Shown in pieces: positions 51,469 to 63,166 of a stretch of 64,000 nucleotides of DNA. The notes under the pieces are model-generated. The model was given only the letters and a program-made list of their open reading frames with translations, had not been told where the DNA came from and ran no database searches. The stretch comes from Yersinia mollaretii ATCC 43969 (GTDB lineage Bacteria > Pseudomonadota > Gammaproteobacteria > Enterobacterales > Enterobacteriaceae): positions 1,736,001 through 1,800,000 of the forward strand of contig NZ_CP054043.1 in NCBI RefSeq assembly GCF_013282725.1, given 5' to 3'. A program made the translations under genes and the position numbers. The first letter of the stretch is position 1, and every line of letters starts with the position of its first letter.

Positions 51469-52440
51469 TTAAAATGCGCGTTGGACAGCAATGTGTGCCA
51501 ATCCTTCTAGTGCTAGTCGATACTCACTTTCAGGTAGAATCTGTAATGCAGCAATAGCTTTATCCGCTTCCTCTTCAGCACGCTGGCGAGTGTAATCCAG
51601 TGAGCCACACTGCTGCATTGCGGCTAAGACGGGCTCAAGCAGATGGCGACCATTACCCTGCTCAATGGCTTGCCGAATCATCGCTTCTTGCTCAGAAGTG
51701 CCATTACGCATCGCATGCAGCAATGGAAGTGTCGGCTTGCCTTCGTTCAGGTCATCACCCGTGTTTTTACCCAATGTGGTACCATCTGAACTGTAATCCA
51801 GCAGATCATCAATCAACTGGAAAGCGGTCCCCAGATAGCGGCCATAATTCTGCAATGCCAACTCCTGCTCTTCACTGGCATTCGCTAGGACAGCGGCTGA
51901 TTGGGATGCAGCTTCGAACAAACGGGCTGTTTTGCTGTAAATGACCTGCATGTAATTTTCTTCAGTGATATCAGGATTATTGCAGTTCATTAGCTGTAAT
52001 ACTTCACCTTCAGCAATGACATTTGTTGCTTCTGACATCAATGTAAGCACTCGCAGCGACTCCAGGCCTGTCATCATCTGGAATGAGCGGGTATAGATAT
52101 AGTCGCCCACCAACACGCTGGCAGCATTACCAAATGCCGCATTTGCCGTCGCCTTACCACGGCGCATATCGGATTCATCAACCACATCATCATGCAGCAG
52201 TGTTGCGGTGTGGATAAATTCAATCAATGCCGCGACGGTGATATGCTTAGTACCTTGATAGTGCAGTGCTCGAGCGACCAAAACGGCGATCATGGGGCGA
52301 ATTCGTTTCCCACCACCACTGATAATGTAATGGCCCAATTGATTGATAAGGACAACATCAGAGTTCAATTGCTCGAGGATTGTTGTGTTTACTGCCGCCA
52401 TATCTGGCGCGGTTAACTCGATAATCTTTTCTAGGTTCAT
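51469..52440 (-). CDS. ispB: Octaprenyl diphosphate synthase
   Basis: IspB builds the octaprenyl side chain of ubiquinone and menaquinone from farnesyl diphosphate and IPP; it is essential. Both aspartate-rich motifs of trans-prenyltransferases are present: LLHDDVVDESDMRRG and FQLIDDLLDYSSDG. The length is 323 residues. It is divergent from rplU, as in E. coli, and lies between that gene and the sfsB pair. Confidence 0.97.
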   Translation of the reverse strand: MNLEKIIELTAPDMAAVNTTILEQLNSDVVLINQLGHYIISGGGKRIRPMIAVLVARALHYQGTKHITVAALIEFIHTATLLHDDVVDESDMRRGKATANAAFGNAASVLVGDYIYTRSFQMMTGLESLRVLTLMSEATNVIAEGEVLQLMNCNNPDITEENYMQVIYSKTARLFEAASQSAAVLANASEEQELALQNYGRYLGTAFQLIDDLLDYSSDGTTLGKNTGDDLNEGKPTLPLLHAMRNGTSEQEAMIRQAIEQGNGRHLLEPVLAAMQQCGSLDYTRQRAEEEADKAIAALQILPESEYRLALEGLAHIAVQRAF

Positions 52441-52642
52441 TGTTATATTCAGCTGTTTTTCTCTTTAACTGCGATGAGATTACCGCCCACATTATTACAT
52501 GACGCTCCCTGAGACTATGATTGTACTTGAAAAAACCATCAAATAAACGAGATGTAAGAAACTGTGCTTTTTTTCTTCTCTTGTGCTGATTATATACTTG
52601 TCATTCACTACGTTTTTGCGTAGAATTCGCGCCCTATTGTGA

Positions 52643-53011
<369 letters not shown>

Positions 53012-53030
53012 GATTTAGGAGAGCGGATAA

Positions 53031-53288
<258 letters not shown>

Positions 53289-53313
53289 GTCTTTCGCGTC
53301 TTGTAATAGATAT

Positions 53314-53344
53314 AAGCCCTGCAATTTTTTTGCGGGGCTTTTTA
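53314..53344 (+). terminator. rplU-rpmA terminator
   Basis: AAGCCCTGCAA/TTGCGGGGCTT (53314-53324 with 53330-53340, one G-T pair), 5-base loop, TTTT tail. Read-through to yhbE is possible because the gap is short. Confidence 0.85.
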
Positions 53345-53371
53345 CATTTCAGGTTCCCCACCCGGTAAAAA

Positions 53372-54331
53372 ATGGATACGAAACAGCAGGCTGGTTTAGG
53401 TATTTTTTTGGCACTAACCACTGCCGTATTCTGGGGTGCGCTGCCAATAGCCATGAAGCAAGTACTCGAGGTAATGGAGCCTTTCACCATTGTCTGGTAT
53501 CGCTTTACGATGGCGGCAATCGGCTTGGGGATTATTCTGGCTTCGCGTCGCCAATTGCCCTCCCTTAAACTTTTCCGCCAACGTCGCTGGCTGCTATTAC
53601 TGATCGTCGCGACCTGTGGTCTGTTGGGGAACTTCATCTTTTTCAGCTCATCATTACAATACCTAAGTCCGACGACATCTCAGGTTATTGGGCAACTCTC
53701 ACCGGTAGGGATGATGATTGCCAGCGTGCTAATTTTAAAAGAGCGGATGCGCGTCACTCAGGTTATTGGCGCGGGTATGCTGATTTGCGGTCTGTTGTTG
53801 TTTTTTAATACCAGTCTGCACGAAATTTTTACCCGCCTGACTGATTATACTCTTGGCGTGGTATTGGGCGTCTGTGCCGCTGTTGTCTGGGTCAGTTATG
53901 GCGTTGCCCAAAAGGTGTTGTTAAGGCGTATGGCGTCGCAACAAATATTACTGTTACTGTACGCGTTATGTGCACTTGCATTGTTCCCAATGGCGAAGCC
54001 AGCTGTTATTTTCCAGCTAAATGGGTGGCAGTTTGCCTGCTTGCTTTTTTGTGGGGTTAATACTCTGGTGGGTTATGGCGCTTTAGCGGAAGCTATGGCG
54101 CGCTGGCAGGCCGCGCAGGTGAGCGCGCTAGTTACATTAACACCGCTGTTTACCCTGTTTTTTTCAATTTTATTGGCGCTGATTTGGCCCGATAATTTTG
54201 TCGCCCCGTCTCTCAACCTCGTGGGATATGTCGGCGCATTTGTCGTGGTGGCAGGTGCCATGTTCTCTGCCATTGGGCACCGTTGGTGGCCACGTCGGGC
54301 AGAAATAAGTCTGGTTACGCCGCAAAAGTAG
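53372..54331 (+). CDS. yhbE: EamA/DMT-family transporter YhbE
   Basis: An inner-membrane protein of the drug/metabolite transporter superfamily with ten predicted helices in two EamA repeats; 319 residues. The first repeat begins LGIFLALTTAVFWGALPIAM and has the family stretch YLSPTTSQVIGQLSPVGMM; the second starts near YTLGVVLGVCAAVVWVSYG. It matches E. coli YhbE in sequence and position (rpmA-yhbE-obgE). The substrate is unknown. Confidence 0.92.
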   Translation: MDTKQQAGLGIFLALTTAVFWGALPIAMKQVLEVMEPFTIVWYRFTMAAIGLGIILASRRQLPSLKLFRQRRWLLLLIVATCGLLGNFIFFSSSLQYLSPTTSQVIGQLSPVGMMIASVLILKERMRVTQVIGAGMLICGLLLFFNTSLHEIFTRLTDYTLGVVLGVCAAVVWVSYGVAQKVLLRRMASQQILLLLYALCALALFPMAKPAVIFQLNGWQFACLLFCGVNTLVGYGALAEAMARWQAAQVSALVTLTPLFTLFFSILLALIWPDNFVAPSLNLVGYVGAFVVVAGAMFSAIGHRWWPRRAEISLVTPQK

Positions 54332-55804
<1,473 letters not shown>

Positions 55805-55847
55805 TTATGTTCCCCAGTATTATTCGGTAATACCACATGATTCGTAC

Positions 55848-55880
55848 AAGGGCTGCCATTTGATGGTGGCCCTTTTGTTT
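55848..55880 (+). terminator. obgE terminator
   Basis: AAGGGCTGCCAT/ATGGTGGCCCTT (55848-55859 with 55863-55874, two G-T pairs), 3-base loop, then TTGTTT. The pmrB end lies 9 bases further. Confidence 0.88.
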
Positions 55881-55888
55881 GGCTGGTA

Positions 55889-56971
55889 CTAACTGAACTG
55901 AGGCAACACGGTGTTATGCGTGGTTGCAGGTATCCAACATTGCGCTTTTAACCCGGAACGGTCGGTGCGGTTCTCCAGTGTCAGCCTGCCTTGGTGCAAC
56001 TGAACCGTGCGGATCACGATATTTAGCCCTAAGCCGCTGCCTCCGTAGCGCTGATCCATGCGACGGAACGCTTGAGTCAACTCGCCAGCTTGTTCTTGCT
56101 TTATTCCTGGCCCTTCATCAATGACTTGTAACACAGCGCCTTGAGTTTCAGCTGCGAGTTTGACCAAAATTTGGCTGCCTACCGGACTATAACGATGCGC
56201 ATTTTCCACCAAATTGCGCAACATCAAACGCAGCAAGGTGGCATCACCCTGTGTTTTGGCACTGGGAGGGAGCTCCCACACGATGGTTTGTTGGCGAAGC
56301 GCACACATCTCCTCCAGCTCCTCTTGCAGTGGTTGCACCACATTTTCAATCCAATCCAGAGTCTGGTACAGGCCGCTGGCAAAATTCTGCCCCGCTCTGG
56401 ACAGCATCAGTAGTTGTTCAATGGTATGCATTAACAAGTCGATGCGGTTAATGAGCGACTGACTTTCTGTGATTCCCTGTTGTTCCATCAACTCAAGATG
56501 CAGGCGGATGCCCGCAAGCGGCGTACGTAGTTCATGTGCCGCATCTGCGGTGAACAGGCGCTCCTGCTGAATGGTATTGGCGAGGCGGGATAACAACTGA
56601 TTCAGTGTCGATGTTACCGCGACAATTTCTTGCATATCACTGTTAACCACCACGGGGGTGAGATTATCAGCCGAACGTTCCGCCAATTTCTGCTGCAACT
56701 GATCGAGCGGGCGGATAATCCAACTGATTGCCCAAAAAGAGAGCAACAAAGTGATGGTCATCATGATAAGCGAGGGGGCAAGGAGTGAAGCAATGGCTTC
56801 CGCTATCTCGGTATCAACCCGCTCATTACGCACTTTGGCACTCAGGGTTTCATCTACCAGAAAACTTATTTGTTCCTGACTTTCATGCCATAGCCAGAAT
56901 GCGCTGATCAACTGAGTCACCAGTAATATTAATGCCAGCATTAAGATCAACCGACGGCGCATACTGATCAT
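55889..56971 (-). CDS. pmrB: Sensor histidine kinase PmrB (BasS)
   Basis: PmrB senses high Fe3+/Al3+ and mild acid and phosphorylates PmrA, inducing lipid A modification and polymyxin resistance. In 360 residues: transmembrane helix 1 (about 8-28); a short periplasmic loop with two ExxE iron-binding motifs at 30-33 (ESQE) and 55-58 (EIAE); helix 2; HAMP; the His box FTADAAHELRTPLAG; and the ATPase boxes with NLVENAHRYSP, DEGPGI and GGSGLGLNIV. Its start overlaps the pmrA stop by 4 bases. E. coli keeps basRS elsewhere, so the site after obgE is a Yersinia-type arrangement. Confidence 0.93.
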   Translation of the reverse strand: MISMRRRLILMLALILLVTQLISAFWLWHESQEQISFLVDETLSAKVRNERVDTEIAEAIASLLAPSLIMMTITLLLSFWAISWIIRPLDQLQQKLAERSADNLTPVVVNSDMQEIVAVTSTLNQLLSRLANTIQQERLFTADAAHELRTPLAGIRLHLELMEQQGITESQSLINRIDLLMHTIEQLLMLSRAGQNFASGLYQTLDWIENVVQPLQEELEEMCALRQQTIVWELPPSAKTQGDATLLRLMLRNLVENAHRYSPVGSQILVKLAAETQGAVLQVIDEGPGIKQEQAGELTQAFRRMDQRYGGSGLGLNIVIRTVQLHQGRLTLENRTDRSGLKAQCWIPATTHNTVLPQFS

Positions 56972-57630
56972 GATTGCGCTTCCAAGCGATAGCCGATGCC
57001 ACGGACTGTGCGGATACGATCTTTACCCAATTTACGGCGTAGATTATGGATATGCACTTCCAACGTATTGGAGCCGAGATCATCATTCCAAGTGTAGAGA
57101 TCCTGCTGCAACAATTCACGATTGACAGTTTGACCGGCCCGCATGATTAAGCGTGAGAGGATCGCAAACTCTTTGGGTGTGATTTCGAGTGGCTGGTCCT
57201 GCAAACAGACTTGCTGGGTAGACAAGTTGAGGCTCAGGTCATCTTGTTGTACCAGATTGTCGCTCTGCCCTTGATAGCGGCGAATCAGTGCACGGACTCG
57301 GGCGAGTAACTCAGCGAGCGCGAATGGTTTGATCAGATAATCGTCCGCTCCGGCATCCAGCCCGTCAACTCTGTCTTCGAGAGCATCACGAGCGGTGAGT
57401 ATCAGCACTGGCAGGGTGACATGCTGGCGACGCCATTGGCGTAGCAATACGGCACCATCTTGATCTGGCAAGCCGAGATCGAGGATGACCATACTGTACT
57501 GACTGCTTTGTAACAAACTCTGCGCTTCTGCTGCCGTGCCAGTACAGTCACAAGCGTAGCCCTCGTTGGTCAGTGCCATCGCGATGCCTCGTTGCAGCAG
57601 TTCATCATCTTCAACAATCAGTAGTTTCAT
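56968..57630 (-). CDS. pmrA: Response regulator PmrA (BasR)
   Basis: An OmpR-class regulator of 220 residues. The receiver has the phospho-acceptor Asp51 (MVILDLGLPDQDG), acidic pair Glu-Asp-Asp at 7-9, Lys in the DYLIKPF motif; the winged-helix DNA-binding domain follows from about 125. It is coupled to pmrB (4-base overlap) and starts 5 bases after dacB, so the three may be one operon. I saw no obvious PmrA box (CTTAA repeats) within the window. Confidence 0.94.
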   Translation of the reverse strand: MKLLIVEDDELLQRGIAMALTNEGYACDCTGTAAEAQSLLQSSQYSMVILDLGLPDQDGAVLLRQWRRQHVTLPVLILTARDALEDRVDGLDAGADDYLIKPFALAELLARVRALIRRYQGQSDNLVQQDDLSLNLSTQQVCLQDQPLEITPKEFAILSRLIMRAGQTVNRELLQQDLYTWNDDLGSNTLEVHIHNLRRKLGKDRIRTVRGIGYRLEAQS

Positions 57631-57635
57631 GGTTC

Positions 57636-59084
57636 TCAGTTATTCTGATAAATGTCTTTATACAGGCGACTTTCGAAGCGAACCAATGGCGCCCGACGAT
57701 TTTTTTGATCTTCTGGTGGGACCGCATAACCAGACAAGAATTGTACAAATGCCATGCGTTGCCCACTGGCAGTGGTGATAAATCCGGCTAGATTATACAC
57801 GCCTTGTAGTGCACCTGTTTTTGCCGACACTTTGCCGTCAACGCCTGCTTCATGCAGTCCGCCACGATAGCGTAGTGTGCCGTCATAGCCAGACAGCGGC
57901 AGCATTGAAATAAAATTAAGCTCTTGATCATGCTGAGCAATATACTGTAACGCCTGCATCATGGTTGCCGGTGAAATCAGATTGTGGCGTGATAAGCCTG
58001 ATCCATCCACGACAATACTGTTTCCCAGATCTACCCCCGCTTTCTGGCGTAAAACCTGCCGCACTGCATCGGCACCCGCACGCCATGTGCCTGGCACCCC
58101 AAAACGTTGATGACCAATTGTCCTGAAAACAGTATCGGCAATCATATTGTCTGATTTTTTTAGCATGATTTTTAGTAAATCATGCAGTGGCGCTGATTGC
58201 GTTTGTGCTAACACACTTCCAGCCGGACTCGGTGTTGTTTGACGGCGTAGACTGCCATCAATCTGGATATCGGCCTTCTTCAACTCGTCTTTCAAAATAG
58301 CACCGGCATAGCTGGCCCCATTTTGTACTGCGAAGGCCAGTGGCAGCGGTTCACTGCGCTGGGTTAGGCAGCCGGTCAGTGTGAAGCGGTTTAATTCGCC
58401 AGGAACGACGTCTAATTCGCAATATTGTGCATCAGGCGAGCCTTTGGCTAAGGTGCGGACTTCACTGAACATCTGTACCGGATAATAGGAGGCAACTCGA
58501 ATAAATGCCATGTCGCCTGGAGTTGGCGCACTGTAAAGCGAAACTGAAAAGCAGTTACGATCGACGATAGCTGCGGCAGGTGGCGCACTAAAGCATTGCG
58601 TCATATCGTTCCAAGGCCAGCCCGGCGCTTTATCATGACTCGCAAAAACGGAGGTATCGATAATCAAATCACCAGCAACTTGCTTAATACCCGCTTTTCT
58701 TAGGGTAGCAACCATATTTCGCAACTGTTGGCGTGTTAATGTCGGATCGCCATCAAAACGGGCAATTAAATTACCCCGCAAGACACCATCAGTTATCGTG
58801 CCATGACTTTCCAACGTAGTAACAAAGCGAAAGTCTGGGCCGAGTTGTAATAACGCGGCCAAGGCCGTCAGTACTTTTTGTGTACTGGCAGGCAATGCCA
58901 TCTGCTGGGCGTGATAGTCTATTGCCGGGCTGGTAGCCCCGATTTTTTGTACAATTAGTGCAAGATTTGCCCCATCAGGCAGGTACTGTGTGTAATTTTC
59001 GACCTGAGCCGCATTGGCGTTAGATATGCTGATATTGAGCGCAATAGCACAGGCCAATCCACTGACAATTCGTGAAAAATGCAT
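57636..59084 (-). CDS. dacB: D-alanyl-D-alanine carboxypeptidase/endopeptidase DacB (PBP4)
   Basis: PBP4 trims and cuts peptide crosslinks in periplasmic peptidoglycan. The signal peptide ends near ANA (26). The active-site motifs are SxxK at 67-70 (STQK), SxN (SDN in LKKSDNMIADTVF) and KTG (SAKTGALQGVYN), with the long insert typical of class C PBP4. The length is 482 residues against 477 in E. coli. pmrA follows after 5 bases, an unusual coupling of murein and LPS-modification genes. Confidence 0.96.
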   Translation of the reverse strand: MHFSRIVSGLACAIALNISISNANAAQVENYTQYLPDGANLALIVQKIGATSPAIDYHAQQMALPASTQKVLTALAALLQLGPDFRFVTTLESHGTITDGVLRGNLIARFDGDPTLTRQQLRNMVATLRKAGIKQVAGDLIIDTSVFASHDKAPGWPWNDMTQCFSAPPAAAIVDRNCFSVSLYSAPTPGDMAFIRVASYYPVQMFSEVRTLAKGSPDAQYCELDVVPGELNRFTLTGCLTQRSEPLPLAFAVQNGASYAGAILKDELKKADIQIDGSLRRQTTPSPAGSVLAQTQSAPLHDLLKIMLKKSDNMIADTVFRTIGHQRFGVPGTWRAGADAVRQVLRQKAGVDLGNSIVVDGSGLSRHNLISPATMMQALQYIAQHDQELNFISMLPLSGYDGTLRYRGGLHEAGVDGKVSAKTGALQGVYNLAGFITTASGQRMAFVQFLSGYAVPPEDQKNRRAPLVRFESRLYKDIYQNN

Positions 59085-59343
59085 GATTTCGGTATAACTG
59101 ATGGATAATGTGTTGCCATACTACGGTGCAACGAGGGCGAAAGTAAACGATGACCCTAAAGGAACTCTACGTTAAAATGCATATCAAAATGCAAAATTGA
59201 TCCTAACCTGGTTTTTTTGCTTCAGGGGTGATTGTTTTTGTTTGTCACCTAGAGGCGGGTAGGATATCAAGCTAACCGTATTTTCATTCGATGACGTTAG
59301 GATGACGGTTTTTGAACAGGATAGATTTAGAGGTATTTAAAAG

Positions 59344-59820
59344 ATGAAACAGATTCCGATGACGGTACGTGGCGCAGATAAACTGCGCGAAGAACTGGAT
59401 TTTTTAAAAGGCGTTCGTCGCCCTAAAATTATTTCTGATATTGCTACTGCCCGTGAGCATGGCGACTTGAAAGAAAATGCGGAATATCACGCAGCCCGCG
59501 AACAACAAGGGTTCTGTGAAGGTCGTATTCAAGAAATTGAAGCAAAGCTCTCTAATGCGCAGGTGATTGATATCACCAAAATGCCAAATAATGGCCGTGT
59601 TATTTTTGGTGCCACTGTACGTGTACTCAATGTGGATATCGAAGAAGAGCAGCAATACCGGATTGTGGGTGATGACGAAGCTGATTTTAAACAAAATCTT
59701 ATTTCAGTTAATTCACCTATCGCTCGTGGCCTGATTGGTAAAGAAGTCGATGACGTCGTTGTTATTCGAACTCCAGGCGGCGAAGTGGAATATGAAATTC
59801 TTAGCGTGGATTATGTGTAA
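59344..59820 (+). CDS. greA: Transcription elongation factor GreA
   Basis: GreA rescues backtracked RNA polymerase by stimulating cleavage of the transcript end. The N-terminal coiled coil carries the acidic tip [20 protein letters not shown], and the C-terminal FKBP-like domain ends [12 protein letters not shown]; 158 residues. The AGAGGTATT before the ATG serves as ribosome binding site. It is divergent from dacB and converges on yhbY at a perfect palindromic terminator. Confidence 0.97.
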   Translation: MKQIPMTVRGADKLREELDFLKGVRRPKIISDIATAREHGDLKENAEYHAAREQQGFCEGRIQEIEAKLSNAQVIDITKMPNNGRVIFGATVRVLNVDIEEEQQYRIVGDDEADFKQNLISVNSPIARGLIGKEVDDVVVIRTPGGEVEYEILSVDYV

Positions 59821-59882
59821 TACTTGTTCATCTGAGCAGACATTACGCATTATTTCTCAAAAATGAAGTTGTAAAGAAAAGT

Positions 59883-59904
59883 AAAAGGCCGCATGCGGCC
59901 TTTT
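59883..59904. terminator. Bidirectional terminator between greA and yhbY
   Basis: The 22-base perfect palindrome formed by AAAAGGCCGC (59883-59892), AT, and GCGGCCTTTT (59895-59904) has A- and T-runs on the two sides. It can end both converging transcripts. Confidence 0.88.
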
Positions 59905-59948
59905 ATCAGAACAAAGTGCATGGCACCTTTTCTCTAAAACAAGCGTCA

Positions 59949-60242
59949 TTAACGCGGTAAAATAATTTTGCGCTCTTTCGCTGGGCGATAAAGCACTAAA
60001 ATATTACCGATGATTTGGACGTTAACGGCACCGGTTTCACGCACGATGGCATCAGCAATTAGGGCTTTGGTTTCACGCTCTTCAGCAGTGATCTTCACCT
60101 TAATAAGTTCATGATGTTCCAGCGTTTGTTCGATTTCAGCCAGCACACCTTCGGTTAATCCGTTATTGCCCAGCATCACTACTGGTTTTAACGGATGGGC
60201 CAAGCTTTTCAGGTGCTGTTTTTGTTTGTTATTCAGATTCAT
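59949..60242 (-). CDS. yhbY: CRM-domain RNA-binding protein YhbY
   Basis: YhbY is a 97-residue single CRM (CRS1-YhbY) domain that binds the 50S precursor. The RNA-binding GxxG loop is seen in MLGNNGLTEGVL, and the basic start NNKQKQHLKSLAHPLKPVV matches the family. It is divergent from rlmE, as in E. coli, which fits a shared role in ribosome assembly. Confidence 0.96.
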   Translation of the reverse strand: MNLNNKQKQHLKSLAHPLKPVVMLGNNGLTEGVLAEIEQTLEHHELIKVKITAEERETKALIADAIVRETGAVNVQIIGNILVLYRPAKERKIILPR

Positions 60243-60388
60243 CGTCTTTTTTGCTTAAGTTGGGATTGAAAACGGTTCATTCTACCGCCATCTCATGTGT
60301 ATCACCAAATCGGTCTACGTCGATGGGGAGTTTACGCGAGCTAAGCAATAGATGCGCGGGCTCTTAATTAAGATAGTTGGAAAAATAG

Positions 60389-61018
60389 ATGTCTAATAAA
60401 AAGCGTTCGGGTAGCTCCAGTCGCTGGTTGCAAGAACACTTTAGCGATAAATACGTCATTCAGGCACAGAAAAAGGGGCTACGCTCCCGCGCCTGGTTTA
60501 AACTTGATGAAATACAACAGAACGATAAACTTTTTAAGCCCGGTATGACAGTTGTCGATTTAGGCGCTGCACCCGGTGGTTGGTCCCAATATGCTGTAAC
60601 TCAGATTGGTGCTAAAGGGCGGGTCATCGCATGTGATCTTCTACCAATGGATCCTATCGTTGGTGTCGATTTCCTTCAGGGCGACTTTCGTGATGAACTG
60701 GTCCTGAAAGCTTTACTTGAGCGTGTTGGGGATAAAAAAGTTCAGGTGGTCATGTGTGATATGGCCCCGAATATGAGTGGTACTCCGGCAGTCGATATAC
60801 CTAAATCAATGTATCTGGTTGAATTAGCTTTAGAAATGTGTCGTGATGTACTTGCACCAGGTGGAAGTTTCCTGGTGAAGGTGTTCCAGGGAGATGGCTT
60901 TGATGAATACCTACGGGAAATTCGCTCCCTATTTACGAAAGTTAAGATTCGTAAGCCAGACGCTTCTCGTGCGCGATCGCGTGAAGTGTACATTGTAGCG
61001 ACAGGGCGGAAACTGTAG
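60389..61018 (+). CDS. rlmE: 23S rRNA 2'-O-ribose U2552 methyltransferase RlmE (FtsJ)
   Basis: RlmE methylates U2552 in the A-loop of 23S rRNA, a late 50S assembly step. The SAM motif [15 protein letters not shown] and the catalytic K-D-K-E set (Lys38, Asp in CDMAPNMSG, Lys in [10 protein letters not shown], Glu in [10 protein letters not shown]) are all seen; 209 residues. It is followed by ftsH after 47 bases and is probably in the same heat-shock-type operon, as in E. coli. Confidence 0.97.
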   Translation: MSNKKRSGSSSRWLQEHFSDKYVIQAQKKGLRSRAWFKLDEIQQNDKLFKPGMTVVDLGAAPGGWSQYAVTQIGAKGRVIACDLLPMDPIVGVDFLQGDFRDELVLKALLERVGDKKVQVVMCDMAPNMSGTPAVDIPKSMYLVELALEMCRDVLAPGGSFLVKVFQGDGFDEYLREIRSLFTKVKIRKPDASRARSREVYIVATGRKL

Positions 61019-61065
61019 TACCCTAACGCTGTTTGTTAACACAGTTGTAATATGAGGTTAATCCC

Positions 61066-63030
61066 TTGAGTGACATGGCGAAAAACCTAATTCTCTGGTT
61101 AGTTATTGCAGTCGTACTGATGTCTGTATTCCAGAGCTTTGGACCCAGCGAATCGAATGGCCGTAAAGTGGATTACTCTACTTTCATGTCCGACGTAACC
61201 CAAGAGCAGGTTCGTGAAGCACGTATCAACGGACGAGAAATCAACGTCAGTAAAAAAGATAACAGCAAATATACGACTTTCATTCCAGTCAACGATCCAA
61301 AGCTGTTAGATACCTTATTGACTAAAAATGTGAAAGTTGTTGGTGAGCCACCGGAAGAGCCGAGCTTGCTGGCCTCTATCTTTATTTCTTGGTTCCCAAT
61401 GCTGTTGTTGATTGGGGTCTGGATCTTCTTTATGCGTCAAATGCAGGGCGGCGGTGGCAAAGGGGCAATGTCCTTTGGCAAGAGCAAAGCCCGAATGCTG
61501 ACCGAAGATCAGATAAAAACGTCTTTTGCTGACGTGGCTGGTTGTGACGAAGCAAAAGAAGAAGTCAGTGAACTGGTTGAATATCTGCGTGAACCAAGCC
61601 GTTTCCAGAAATTGGGCGGTAAGATTCCGAAAGGCGTGTTGATGGTCGGTCCTCCAGGGACAGGTAAAACCTTGCTGGCGAAAGCTATTGCGGGCGAAGC
61701 TAAAGTGCCATTCTTCACCATTTCCGGTTCTGACTTTGTAGAGATGTTTGTTGGTGTGGGCGCATCCCGTGTCCGTGACATGTTTGAGCAGGCTAAGAAA
61801 GCCGCGCCTTGTATCATCTTTATCGATGAAATCGATGCGGTAGGCCGTCAACGTGGTGCGGGTCTGGGTGGTGGTCATGACGAACGTGAACAAACCCTGA
61901 ACCAAATGCTGGTTGAGATGGATGGCTTTGAAGGTAACGAGGGCATCATCGTCATCGCGGCAACTAACCGTCCAGACGTTCTTGACCCAGCTTTGCTGCG
62001 TCCAGGCCGTTTCGACCGTCAGGTTGTGGTTGGTTTACCGGATGTCCGTGGTCGTGAACAGATTCTGAAAGTCCACATGCGCCGAGTGCCATTAGATACC
62101 GATATTGATGCTTCCGTTATCGCTCGTGGTACACCTGGTTTCTCTGGTGCTGATCTGGCGAACTTGGTCAACGAAGCTGCATTGTTTGCCGCTCGAGGGA
62201 ACAAGCGCGTTGTTTCAATGGTTGAGTTTGAGAAAGCGAAAGACAAAATTATGATGGGTGCGGAACGTCGCTCCATGGTAATGACAGAAGCACAGAAAGA
62301 ATCTACGGCATACCATGAAGCAGGACACGCGATCATTGGTCGTCTGGTTCCTGAACATGACCCAGTGCATAAAGTGACCATTATTCCGCGTGGTCGTGCG
62401 CTGGGTGTGACCTTCTTCTTACCAGAAGGTGATGCGATTAGTGCTAGCCGTCAGAAATTGGAAAGCCAGATTTCTACCTTGTATGGTGGCCGACTTGCTG
62501 AAGAGATCATTTATGGCCCGGAAAAAGTATCTACCGGTGCATCGAATGATATCAAGGTTGCGACGTCTATCGCGCGTAACATGGTGACACAGTGGGGCTT
62601 CTCCGAGAAGCTGGGGCCATTGCTGTATGCTGAAGAAGAGGGCGAAATATTCCTTGGCCGTTCTGTGGCAAAAGCCAAGCATATGTCCGATGAAACAGCG
62701 CGTATTATCGATCAGGAAGTTAAATTGCTCATCGAGCGTAACTACCAGCGCGCACGTAAGCTGCTGTTAGAAAACATGGATGTTCTGCATTCCATGAAAG
62801 ATGCGCTGATGAAGTATGAAACGATTGATGCACCACAGATTGATGACTTGATGAATCGCAAAGACGTTCGCCCGCCAGCGGGTTGGGACGATGCAGCCAA
62901 AACTAAATCATCTGACAACGACACTACGCCAAAGGCACCTACGGCGGTTGAAGAACCTCGTACGCCAACGTCGGGCAATACGACGTCAGGCAATACAAAT
63001 AGTATGCCAGAGCAGTTGGGCGATAAATAA
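61066..63030 (+). CDS. ftsH: ATP-dependent zinc metalloprotease FtsH
   Basis: FtsH is the essential membrane AAA protease that degrades LpxC, sigma-32, YfgM and misassembled membrane proteins. Two transmembrane helices (about 9-25 and 102-122), the Walker A GPPGTGKT, Walker [12 protein letters not shown], and the zinc site HEAGH are in order. TTG 61066 gives 654 residues and has TGAGG (61053-61057) 8 bases upstream; ATG 61075, the annotated E. coli start, has only TTGAG nearby. Both are possible. HflK/HflC, its regulators, are at 12.5-14.8 kb. Confidence 0.96.
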   Translation: MSDMAKNLILWLVIAVVLMSVFQSFGPSESNGRKVDYSTFMSDVTQEQVREARINGREINVSKKDNSKYTTFIPVNDPKLLDTLLTKNVKVVGEPPEEPSLLASIFISWFPMLLLIGVWIFFMRQMQGGGGKGAMSFGKSKARMLTEDQIKTSFADVAGCDEAKEEVSELVEYLREPSRFQKLGGKIPKGVLMVGPPGTGKTLLAKAIAGEAKVPFFTISGSDFVEMFVGVGASRVRDMFEQAKKAAPCIIFIDEIDAVGRQRGAGLGGGHDEREQTLNQMLVEMDGFEGNEGIIVIAATNRPDVLDPALLRPGRFDRQVVVGLPDVRGREQILKVHMRRVPLDTDIDASVIARGTPGFSGADLANLVNEAALFAARGNKRVVSMVEFEKAKDKIMMGAERRSMVMTEAQKESTAYHEAGHAIIGRLVPEHDPVHKVTIIPRGRALGVTFFLPEGDAISASRQKLESQISTLYGGRLAEEIIYGPEKVSTGASNDIKVATSIARNMVTQWGFSEKLGPLLYAEEEGEIFLGRSVAKAKHMSDETARIIDQEVKLLIERNYQRARKLLLENMDVLHSMKDALMKYETIDAPQIDDLMNRKDVRPPAGWDDAAKTKSSDNDTTPKAPTAVEEPRTPTSGNTTSGNTNSMPEQLGDK

Positions 63031-63068
63031 GTCAACAGTTGGCATCTAAAAGCGTTGTGATTAATATA

Positions 63069-63099
63069 AACCTCGGGCTTGCCCGGGGTTTTTCTTTTT
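63069..63099 (+). terminator. ftsH terminator
   Basis: AACCTCGGGC/GCCCGGGGTT (63069-63078 with 63081-63090, one G-T pair), tight 2-base apex, then TTTCTTTTTC. It leaves folP to its own promoter or to read-through. Confidence 0.85.
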
Positions 63100-63166
63100 C
63101 TATCGGTTATTCTTTATTTTATCGATATACCACCAAAGTGAATTGCCACTTTTAAGGCGTGAACGC

